Made by a program: the position numbers and the translations under genes
Assembly: GCA_049699715.1 (NCBI GenBank)
Contig: JBNAVB010000001.1
Span: 1 to 64,000, forward strand
DNA length: 64,000 nt
Source: JAVZYK01 sp049699715
GTDB lineage: Archaea > Nanobdellota > Nanobdellia > Pacearchaeales > UBA284
Direction: 5' to 3'
In this document: positions 43,451 to 50,072 of the stretch, one piece after another
Position numbering within the stretch: the first letter of the stretch is position 1
Layout of the letters: each line of letters starts with the position of its first letter
Notes under the pieces: model-generated
Seen by the model: only the letters and a program-made list of their open reading frames with translations
Told to the model about the DNA's origin: nothing
The model's database searches: none

Positions 43451-45910
43451 ATGCTTACATTAAATTTTATTCCAGTAGACTATGATTACTTTGATTGGCA
43501 GTCTCGCAATTACGTGAAAATAATCGGCCGCGATGATAAAGGCAGACGAATATGCCTTGTGGACAGCTTCGAGCCCTATTTATGGGCAATCTTCAAGCAA
43601 GGCACGAGCGAGAAAAAAATAAAAGAAATCCAGCAAAAGATAGAAAAAATAAAAATCGAGCAGCCAAGCCGTAAAACTGCAGTAGAAAAAACCCAAGTCC
43701 TCGAGAAAAAATTTCTTGGAAAGCCAGTCAAAGCTCTCAAGATATTCATAACCAACTATAAGGATGCTCACCTAGTCGCAGACAAAATAGACTTTCTAGA
43801 AATCGAAGCCCGCAGAGAGTACGATTTGAACCTAATTACAAAATATATAATTGACAAGAAACTCGCGCCTTTGACTTGGCATAAAATTTCAGGAGATTTA
43901 ATCGATTCTTCTGATTTTGGGGGCTTATCAAACTTGATAGATGTTGATGTTTGTATTAAAGTAGAGAAAATAGAAAAGATTGAGCCAGAGTTAAAGTTTG
44001 AGCCAAAGATTATGGCTTACGATATAGAGGCGGATGAATTCGAGATTGGCCGTGGCGAGATTCTGATGATTTCTCTTGTTGGAAAAAACTTCAAGAGAGT
44101 TCTGACGTGGAAGCGCGTTCCTCGAGCTCCTGATTTCGTTGAATTCTGTAAAAACGAAGCCGAGATGATTGAAAAATTTGTAGAGCATATAAAAAAAGAA
44201 CAGCCAGACATCTTAGTGGGCTATTTTTCAGATGGCTTTGACTTGCCTTATCTCCGAGCGCGAGCCGAGAAATTTAAAGTTAAGCTTGCTCTTGGTTTAG
44301 ATGATTCCCCGCCAACATTCGCCAGAGGCCGCGTCACTTCTGCGCGAATCAATGGGATAGTTCATGTTGATTTGCTTCGCTTTATTGAAACAATCTACTC
44401 GCCATATATGCAGTCCGAAACTTTAAGTTTGGATGAAGTTGCTACCGAGTTTCTTGGCGAGGGCAAAAAGGATTTCAAATTCAAGCATTCCACAAGACTC
44501 AAGGAACATGAATGGCTTGATTACTTTGAATATAACTTGCAAGATTCTATACTCACTTACAAGCTAACAGAAAAATTCTGGCCGGACATGCAAGAGTTCT
44601 GTAAAATTATTCAAGAGCCAGCGTTCGAGATAACCCGTGACGGGATGTCGCAGCTCGTTGAAGGTTACATTTTACATCATCTCTATGAATATGATGAAAT
44701 CGCTGAAAAAAGGCCGTTACACGATGAAATCGAGCAGAGAAGGGCTCAGGGCAAGTACGAAGGCGCTTTTGTTTTTCAGCCCACTCCCGGTTTGTATGAG
44801 AACATTGTGATGTTTGATTTTACAAGTATGTATTCTTCTGTAATTGTAACTTACAATCTCTCAAAAGCAACTCTTCTCACGAGCAAAAAAACTGAAAATG
44901 AAGCTTACAAAGCCGAACTCGAAGAAGGCAAAGTTTATTTTTCGAAAAATCAAGGTTTTTTCCCGTTGATGCTTAAAGATATGGTAGAGAAAAGAAAAAA
45001 ATACAAAGAAGAATACAAAAAAGATCCTTCCCCTGTTAGAAGAGCTCGGAGCAATGCTTATAAATTGCTTGCCAACGCCTGCTACGGTTACCAGGGTTTT
45101 TTTGGAGCGAGATATTATTGCAGGGAAGCTGCTGCCGCCACAGCCGCTCTCGCAAGAAAAGCAATTCTCACAACAATTGACAAGATAAAAAACGCAGATT
45201 ATCAAGTTATTTATTCTGACACAGATTCTATCGCGTTTTTGTTAGGAAAACACAAAAAATCCGAGGCTCTCGAATTCCTGAAAAAACTCAATTCCGAGCT
45301 ACCGGGAATAATGGAGATGGAACTCGAAGATTTCTATGCTCGAGGAATATGGGTTACAAAGAGGACAGGCGAGTTCGGCGCAAAGAAAAAATATGCCTTG
45401 ATAACAGAAGAAGGCAAATTAAAAGTCAGGGGCTTTGAAACTGTTAGGCGAGACTGGTGCAATTTGGCTCGAGAGTTACAAAACCAAGTTCTTTTGAGAA
45501 TCTTGAAAGAAGGTAATGAAAAAAGTGCTCTCGAACATACAAAAGAAATAATCAAAAGGCTTAAAGAAAGGAAAGTCAGCAAAGAAGACATAATTATTAG
45601 AACTCAACTTAAGAAGCCAATTTCAGAGTATAAATCCATCACTCCCCATGTCATTGCAGCCAAAAAAATGGAAGAAGCCAACATTCCTGTGGACGCAGGC
45701 ATGCTTATAAGTTATTTCATCGCTGAAACCCGCGACACCAAGAAACTTGTTCGTGAGAAAGTCAAGCTTCCAGATGAAAAAGGAGAGTATAACATCAAAT
45801 ATTATCTGGAACATCAAATAATTCCGGCAGTCGAGAACATCTTTGAGGTTTTTGGCATCAAGAAAGGCGAGTTGTTAGGAAAACAACAGAAAAAGCTGAT
45901 GGAATTTTGA
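43451..45910 (+). CDS. polB: Family B DNA polymerase (PolB)
   Basis: This is the replicative or repair polymerase with a 3'-5' exonuclease. The exonuclease I motif is MAYDIEADEF (about residue 190). The polymerase motifs are DFTSMYSSVI (region II, more often DFxSLYPS), RSNAYKLLANACYGYQGFFG (region III) and VIYSDTDS (region I). The 819 residues are typical. No intein is present at the usual sites in motifs A, B or C. The protein ends QQKKLMEF, a terminal QxxLxxF PCNA-binding motif. The substitution of SLYPS by SMYSS in region II is a minor oddity. Confidence 0.97.
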   Translation: MLTLNFIPVDYDYFDWQSRNYVKIIGRDDKGRRICLVDSFEPYLWAIFKQGTSEKKIKEIQQKIEKIKIEQPSRKTAVEKTQVLEKKFLGKPVKALKIFITNYKDAHLVADKIDFLEIEARREYDLNLITKYIIDKKLAPLTWHKISGDLIDSSDFGGLSNLIDVDVCIKVEKIEKIEPELKFEPKIMAYDIEADEFEIGRGEILMISLVGKNFKRVLTWKRVPRAPDFVEFCKNEAEMIEKFVEHIKKEQPDILVGYFSDGFDLPYLRARAEKFKVKLALGLDDSPPTFARGRVTSARINGIVHVDLLRFIETIYSPYMQSETLSLDEVATEFLGEGKKDFKFKHSTRLKEHEWLDYFEYNLQDSILTYKLTEKFWPDMQEFCKIIQEPAFEITRDGMSQLVEGYILHHLYEYDEIAEKRPLHDEIEQRRAQGKYEGAFVFQPTPGLYENIVMFDFTSMYSSVIVTYNLSKATLLTSKKTENEAYKAELEEGKVYFSKNQGFFPLMLKDMVEKRKKYKEEYKKDPSPVRRARSNAYKLLANACYGYQGFFGARYYCREAAAATAALARKAILTTIDKIKNADYQVIYSDTDSIAFLLGKHKKSEALEFLKKLNSELPGIMEMELEDFYARGIWVTKRTGEFGAKKKYALITEEGKLKVRGFETVRRDWCNLARELQNQVLLRILKEGNEKSALEHTKEIIKRLKERKVSKEDIIIRTQLKKPISEYKSITPHVIAAKKMEEANIPVDAGMLISYFIAETRDTKKLVREKVKLPDEKGEYNIKYYLEHQIIPAVENIFEVFGIKKGELLGKQQKKLMEF

Positions 45911-45920
45911 ATTCTAATAA

Positions 45921-46595
45921 TCAAAACTCACCGAGCTTTTTCTGTCCTTTTTTGCCTTCTTGATTCTTCCAAGTTTGCCATGATTTTCTGATGAGGCCAA
46001 TCTTTGCAAGTTCTTTGGCCTTAGGGGTTTTCAAAAACTTAACACACAAGGGGTCAGAAGGATAGCCACTTCCGCACTCAATGTCATATTCGCGCCTTAT
46101 CTTTTCCATTTCCGAGTCTCGCGTAACTTTTGCCAAGATACTCGCTGCAGAGCAGACCGGATGATGGACATCAGCTTTATGCTCGCATTTCAAAACAATT
46201 TTATCTATATTGTTCACATGAGACAAAACATAATTTCGCCATGCCATTACATTATTTGAAGGGCAATCTATAATAACTTCCGCTTGAGTGATATTTTTTA
46301 TCAAAATATTTATGATTTCTGCTGATTTGAGCGCTTCAATCTTGTTCAAGTTGATCTTCTGCTCAAGCATTGAATCAATCTCACTTGCCGTTGTTTTTAA
46401 AATCACATACGCATTAGCAATTTTCTTGATTTCTCTGGCAAGAAATTCTCGATGCTGTGGTGAAAGCATCTTAGAATCCTTAACTTTGATAAGCTTTAAC
46501 TTGGCTTCCTGTTTCTCGTCAACGAGAATACCTGCTAAAACCATTGGCCCTATAACTGGGCCCCTGCCAGCATCATCTATCCCGATTTTAAACAT
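45921..46595 (-). CDS. rnhB: Ribonuclease HII
   Basis: This enzyme nicks RNA in RNA-DNA hybrids and at single ribonucleotides. The start is set at ATG46595 because MFKIGIDDAGRGPVIGPMVL is the family N-terminus; the longer open frame would run into the tRNA-Met gene. The catalytic acidic residues lie in GIDDAGRG, in KVKDSKMLS and in HHPVCSAASILAKVTRDSEM. The length is 224 residues. The C-terminus GQKKLGEF is a terminal QxxLxxF PCNA motif like those of FEN-1 and PolB. It is convergent with polB, 10 bases apart. Confidence 0.95.
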   Translation of the reverse strand: MFKIGIDDAGRGPVIGPMVLAGILVDEKQEAKLKLIKVKDSKMLSPQHREFLAREIKKIANAYVILKTTASEIDSMLEQKINLNKIEALKSAEIINILIKNITQAEVIIDCPSNNVMAWRNYVLSHVNNIDKIVLKCEHKADVHHPVCSAASILAKVTRDSEMEKIRREYDIECGSGYPSDPLCVKFLKTPKAKELAKIGLIRKSWQTWKNQEGKKGQKKLGEF

Positions 46596-46622
46596 CGTAG
46601 TTACCTCTTTATCTAAAAAGAG

Positions 46623-46751
46623 TAGCGGGGGCGGGATTTGAACCACGCGACCTCAAGGTTATGGGCCCTTCGCTTTTGTTTTAAAACAAAATTGCGAGCT
46701 AACCAGGCTGCTTTGGGCAACACTTATTGTTTTTAGTGTTTCCACCCCGCT
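46623..46751 (-). tRNA. tRNA-Met (CAT) with two non-canonical introns; initiator-like but aberrant
   Basis: Acceptor arms AGCGGGG and CCCCGCT pair fully, with an A1-U72 pair as in archaeal initiators. Exons at 46742-46751, 46694-46711 and 46623-46669 join to 75 nucleotides. Intron 1 (30 bases, 46712-46741) splits the D-stem and contains a hairpin AACACT/AGTGTT. Intron 2 (24 bases, 46670-46693) splits the anticodon stem after position 27 and contains TTTTGTTTT/AAAACAAAA. Oddities: position 33, before the CAT anticodon, is C rather than T, and the T-stem is GCG-T-GG against CCCGC, with one bulged T. A TATA-like AAAACTTTATAAGG lies upstream near 46808-46821. No CCA is encoded. Confidence 0.75.
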
Positions 46752-46819
46752 ATACCTGGAAAAACCATAAAGGTCTATCCCCGCAATAGTTTATCGAAGA
46801 TAATCCTTATAAAGTTTTC

Positions 46820-47452
46820 TTATAAGAACTTTTCTGCACGTCGTTTATATAACTCATTCGAACTGCCCACTACATCAAACCATTTTTTCAATTCTTTTTT
46901 ACCACTTATTCTAATTTTTAATTTGCCTTTTTCTAATCGCTGAATTCTATAAGAAAAATTGTTTTCTTTTAAGATATCTATAATTTGTTTCTGCGCTGGG
47001 CAAGGAGACATTCTAATTTCTATTCTAGGATAAAGAATCCCATTATTTCTAAATATAGTCACAGAACCATCAGTATCAAATAAGCCTCTTAAAACTAACA
47101 AAGCCAGTCTTCCTTTAACATAGTCTTTAGGAATTTCCATTCTGTTCCATTTTGGAGATTTTTTAAGTCCAAGGACATTTATAGCATAAAGTACCTTATC
47201 TTTTCTGAAAATTCTTATATCTGTAGCATTTTCACTTTTTTTGAAATGCACTTTTGGAGGGAGTCCCATTACTTCTTTCATTAAATTAAAAACATGGCCA
47301 ATATATTGCTTATTTCTAGAATCGAGGGTAACTTTCAATTGGTGTAATTTTTTACTTTTATTTTCTTGTTTAAAATCATAAATACCTATACTTCCGTCTC
47401 CCAACATTACTCCTATGAATTCGGCGATTTTCTCCTCTTTTAATTTTGCCAT
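46820..47452 (-). CDS. Free-standing LAGLIDADG endonuclease-like protein
   Basis: The 210-residue protein contains two LAGLIDADG helices: EFIGVMLGDGSIG near residue 12 and ALLVLRGLFDTDGSV near residue 117, each with the catalytic Asp. Such monomeric proteins are homing endonucleases or intron maturases. The gene is not inside an intron or intein; it sits alone between two tRNA genes on the same strand, starting 12 bases from tRNA-Pro and ending about 68 bases before tRNA-Met. It may target one of these tRNA genes or be a remnant of a lost intron. The domain is intact and the frame is unbroken. Confidence 0.85.
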   Translation of the reverse strand: MAKLKEEKIAEFIGVMLGDGSIGIYDFKQENKSKKLHQLKVTLDSRNKQYIGHVFNLMKEVMGLPPKVHFKKSENATDIRIFRKDKVLYAINVLGLKKSPKWNRMEIPKDYVKGRLALLVLRGLFDTDGSVTIFRNNGILYPRIEIRMSPCPAQKQIIDILKENNFSYRIQRLEKGKLKIRISGKKELKKWFDVVGSSNELYKRRAEKFL

Positions 47453-47463
47453 CTTATAAAAAA

Positions 47464-47538
47464 TGGGGCTGCCCGGATTTGAACCGGGGCCGCGAGTGCC
47501 CTAGACTCGTATACTAGACCAAGCTATACTACAGCCCC
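47464..47538 (-). tRNA. tRNA-Pro with AGG anticodon
   Basis: Acceptor GGGGCTG pairs with CAGCCCC, the discriminator is A, and the T-arm CCCGG-TTCAAAT-CCGGG is canonical. The anticodon stem is CGAGT/ACTCG with loop CTAGGGC, so T33 is followed by anticodon AGG, a proline anticodon reading CCU. A34 is very unusual in archaea, which normally use GGG, TGG and CGG for proline. The tRNA is 75 nucleotides, without intron or CCA. A reading as leucine TAG is excluded by the short variable loop and stem pairing. Confidence 0.85.
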
Positions 47539-47576
47539 ATAATAAATCTTAAATATATAGCTTTATTAAGATTTTC

Positions 47577-47813
47577 ATGTCAGGAAAAGGTGAGGGCAAG
47601 TATGAATTAAAAGGAGCAAAAGTCTATTTACATGAGCAAGGCAAATCACGAGCCAGAATAACTCATATAGATATAGAGCATCCTAAAATTGCTGAAATTA
47701 TCAAGGAAGGCGAGGCAACGTATTGCGCTGGCAAATCAGGAGGTTGTTTTATTGGACTAAAGCGAGAAATGCTTGAAAGAGCCGGGAAATTAATTAAAAA
47801 AAGCGAGAATTAA
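47577..47813 (+). CDS. Small unknown protein with two cysteines
   Basis: The 78-residue protein has an N-terminal beta-like part (YELKGAKVYLHEQGKSRARI), then EHPKIAEIIKEGEATYCAGK and SGGCFIGLKREM, with a possible Cys pair or metal site, and a basic helical tail. A TATA-like AATCTTAAATATATAG about 25 bases upstream suggests a leaderless transcript, divergent from tRNA-Pro. I do not recognise the family. Confidence 0.6.
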   Translation: MSGKGEGKYELKGAKVYLHEQGKSRARITHIDIEHPKIAEIIKEGEATYCAGKSGGCFIGLKREMLERAGKLIKKSEN

Positions 47814-47819
47814 AGTGAC

Positions 47820-47854
47820 GTCCTCTTCGGGCTAAACGAAGTTTCCAATAGGAC
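47820..47854 (+). other. Nested hairpin downstream of the 78-residue gene
   Basis: GTCCT (47820-47824) pairs with AGGAC (47850-47854), and inside it CTTCG (47825-47829) pairs with CGAAG (47837-47841). It begins seven bases after the stop codon. It could stabilise the mRNA 3' end or be part of a small RNA. The rest of the 110-base gap is A+T-rich. Confidence 0.35.
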
Positions 47855-47923
47855 AACATCAGCATCATCATATTAAAATATCAGAGAAATTAAACAAAGA
47901 AATTAAATTTTCTTTGCATAAAA

Positions 47924-48238
47924 ATGAGTTTAACTAAGAGAGTAGAAGAATTTTTTGAAATAAGTGCTAATATCAACTTTGGTTCTGTGTTTCCCTATCT
48001 TGGTTCTGCTACTTTTTCTTTTTATAATATTCTTGATGGAAGCAATAGCAACGACTGGCTCCTGAACGGTGCAGCCACAGCCTCATTAATAATCGGCTTT
48101 TGTATTTCCGGGATTAGTTACTCGATTTATAAAAGCATAGAATCAAGGCCCGAAGAACTTGAAGAAATAGAAGGGGCTACAAACAACAGATTAATCAAGA
48201 ATGTAATAAACTATTATAAAAGAACCAACAAGAAATAA
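47924..48238 (+). CDS. Small membrane protein of unknown function
   Basis: The 104-residue protein has two moderately hydrophobic helices (about 21-37 and 47-70) and a basic C-terminal tail (KNVINYYKRTNKK). The loop between the helices is polar (NILDGSNSNDW). There is no signal peptidase site. A TATA-like element lies about 30 bases upstream. It precedes the tRNA-Ser gene by 32 bases. I do not recognise the family. Confidence 0.55.
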   Translation: MSLTKRVEEFFEISANINFGSVFPYLGSATFSFYNILDGSNSNDWLLNGAATASLIIGFCISGISYSIYKSIESRPEELEEIEGATNNRLIKNVINYYKRTNKK

Positions 48239-48270
48239 ATTTAAAAGTTCTTGATTCTTCATAAATTTAA

Positions 48271-48394
48271 GCCGCGATGGCCCAATGGTAAGGCGCAGGT
48301 TTGCTAAAGAATCTTTTTAGAAAAAAGATTCTATCAAAAAATGCAAACAACCTGTTTCCGAAAGGATATCTGGGTTCAATTCCCAGTCGCGGCG
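48271..48394 (+). tRNA. tRNA-Ser (GCT) with 42-base intron
   Basis: Acceptor GCCGCGA pairs with TCGCGGC, with discriminator G, as expected for serine. The long variable arm (TTTCCGAAAGGATA) marks a class II tRNA. The anticodon stem is CAGGT/ACCTG, with loop T-T-GCT-A-A. An intron at 48307-48348, between positions 37 and 38, contains the hairpin AGAATCTTTTT/AAAAAGATTCT, and its flanks GTTTGC/GCAAAC can pair to form the bulge-helix-bulge. A run of T follows the gene (48395-48403) and probably terminates transcription. No CCA is encoded. Confidence 0.93.
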
Positions 48395-48457
48395 TTTTTT
48401 TTTATTCTTCTCGCATATTCTCGCAACCTTTTTAAAGCAAGACTTTCTTACACTTTA

Positions 48458-49405
48458 ATGCCGCGAAAAAAGAAAACTGAAGAAACCAAAATAGAAGAAA
48501 AAATCGAAGAAGTAATAGAAAAACCAGAAGAAGTCAGGGAAGTAGTGGAAGATAAACCAAAGAAAGAGAAGGAAGAAGTTGGAGAGAAGGAAGGAGAGAA
48601 AATAAAAGAAAAAGAAGTCCTGCTCGTGCCTCTTGAAGAGTATATCAAGGCAGCTGTTCATCTTGGAACTAGGGCGATAACTCCCGACATGAGGCAGTAT
48701 GTCTACAGAAGAAAGGCCGATGGGATAGCAGTCCTTAACACAAAAAAGATTGATGAGAAAATAGCTGTCGCTGCCAAATTCCTCGCGCAGTTCGAACCGA
48801 AAGACATGCTTGTCTGCTGCAAGCGCGAGGTTGGATGGAAAAGTCTTGAGGCTTTCAAGGAAGCTTTAGGCGACGTGAAGATTTTTATGAGATATCCTGC
48901 CGGCATTATAACCAACTCAGACTTAGAGAACTTTTTCGAACCCAAAGTTCTGTTTATCGTTGACCCCTGGCTTGACAAAAATGCGTTGCATGATGCTACA
49001 AGAATTAACATTCCTGTTGTTGCACTATGCGATACCAACAATGTAACCACAAATATCGATATAGTCGTTCCTTGCAACAACAAGGCTCCCAAAAGTATAG
49101 GCTTAGTGCTCTATCTCATAGCGAAGCTTTATCTTGAAAAGAAAGGGATAAAAAAGAAACTTAATCCTCGCGATTTTTATGAGATAGAAGAAAGCGAAGT
49201 CAAAGAGACAGCAGGCAGAAAAAGGCTGAAAGAAGAGCTTCTCAAGAGAATTCAGCTCGATGAAGAAAAGAAAGAATCAGAGAAAAAAGAAACAAAAGAA
49301 AAGAAGGAAAGAGAAGCCGAGAAAGAAAGCAAAGAGAAAAAGGAAACAGAAGAAGTGGAGAGGGAAGAAAAGGAAGAGAGAAAGAGCGAAGAAACGATGG
49401 AATAA
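48458..49405 (+). CDS. rps2: Ribosomal protein uS2
   Basis: The start is placed at ATG48458, since the longer frame would overlap the tRNA-Ser gene and its T-run. The 315-residue product has a conserved core (about 55-250) with AAVHLGTRAITPDMRQYVYR, IMRYPAGIITNSDLE-like and VVALCDTNNVTTNIDIVVPC segments typical of archaeal uS2/SA. The core is flanked by a Lys/Glu-rich N-terminal stretch of about 50 residues and a similar C-terminal tail of about 50 residues. Such long charged ends are unusual for uS2 and recur on other proteins here. The gene lies between tRNA-Ser and tRNA-Thr. Confidence 0.95.
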   Translation: MPRKKKTEETKIEEKIEEVIEKPEEVREVVEDKPKKEKEEVGEKEGEKIKEKEVLLVPLEEYIKAAVHLGTRAITPDMRQYVYRRKADGIAVLNTKKIDEKIAVAAKFLAQFEPKDMLVCCKREVGWKSLEAFKEALGDVKIFMRYPAGIITNSDLENFFEPKVLFIVDPWLDKNALHDATRINIPVVALCDTNNVTTNIDIVVPCNNKAPKSIGLVLYLIAKLYLEKKGIKKKLNPRDFYEIEESEVKETAGRKRLKEELLKRIQLDEEKKESEKKETKEKKEREAEKESKEKKETEEVEREEKEERKSEETME

Positions 49406-49460
49406 GCACTGCGAGGCGAGGATTTTTAAATTTCTAATTCTTTAGATTATAGATGATTAT

Positions 49461-49532
49461 GCCTCGGTAGCTCAACGGCAGAGCATCTGCTTCGTAAGCA
49501 GGCGGTTGTGGGTTCAAATCCCATCCGAGGCT
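49461..49532 (+). tRNA. tRNA-Thr (CGT)
   Basis: Acceptor GCCTCGG pairs with CCGAGGC, with discriminator T, as in archaeal threonine tRNAs. The D-arm GCTC/GAGC, anticodon stem TCTGC/GCAGG (with one wobble) and T-arm GTGGG/CCCAT are readable. The anticodon loop TTCGTAA gives CGT, reading ACG. There is no intron and no CCA. The gene for threonyl-tRNA synthetase lies 540 bases downstream on the other strand. Confidence 0.95.
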
Positions 49533-49536
49533 CTCT

Positions 49537-50055
49537 TTATTTTTTGTTCCCTTTCTGGAAGCTTAGAAAATCAGCAATGCTCTCCTCTTTTTCTTCTAGA
49601 ACTTTGCCATTGAAGCAATCCACATGTATCCTCAAGATTTTCAGGCAATCCATAAGGCATGTAACATTCCACAATTGAACATTGTTTATTTTCTGCAGCA
49701 CAATGAATATTTTGCTTATGTTGAATTCTGTCAGGGCTCTCCTTTTAATCTCGCCTTCAATTATTTTCTTCAGCTTTTCAATATCTATCTTTATTTTTTC
49801 ATCTAGCGCGCTCAACTCGCTTGTCGGATTGATTTCATCTTCTTTGTATTCAATTTTGCCTTCTTCGCTGACAAGAAAGGTTGCCACCTTAGTCTTGCCG
49901 ATGATATAATCAAGCTGCTGTGTCTCGAGCTCGAGCTTCGAGTTAAGCGCGAAGAAAGCGCTAAATAAGAACGTGTTCTTATGCTTTTCCTTGAATCTTT
50001 TGAATTCCTTGCTGCCTTGCAGAATTTTCAGAGAATTTTGAAATGACATTATCAA
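49537..50055 (-). CDS. Conserved-looking unknown protein next to thrS
   Basis: The protein has 172 residues (or 170 from the second Met, MSFQNSLK). It contains NTFLFSAFFALNSKLELETQ, then QLDYIIGKTKVATFLVSEE, a helical middle and a strand IFIVLQKINNVQLWNVTCLM. The protein looks soluble and alpha/beta. It follows ThrRS by 17 bases on the same strand, so it is in the same transcript and might support tRNA or protein metabolism. I do not recognise the family. Confidence 0.6.
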   Translation of the reverse strand: MIMSFQNSLKILQGSKEFKRFKEKHKNTFLFSAFFALNSKLELETQQLDYIIGKTKVATFLVSEEGKIEYKEDEINPTSELSALDEKIKIDIEKLKKIIEGEIKRRALTEFNISKIFIVLQKINNVQLWNVTCLMDCLKILRIHVDCFNGKVLEEKEESIADFLSFQKGNKK

Positions 50056-50072
50056 TTGTTATGTTATTTATA

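Noticed and set aside
46596..46646. N-terminal extension of RNase HII
   Set aside because: The longer frame runs into the tRNA-Met gene, and the family begins at MFKIGIDDAG; ATG46595 is the real start.
47464..47538. Reading this tRNA as tRNA-Leu (TAG)
   Set aside because: It would shift the anticodon out of a paired stem, and the long variable arm of leucine tRNAs is missing.
48341..48457. N-terminal extension of uS2
   Set aside because: It overlaps the tRNA-Ser 3' half and the following T-run; ATG48458 gives the normal protein.
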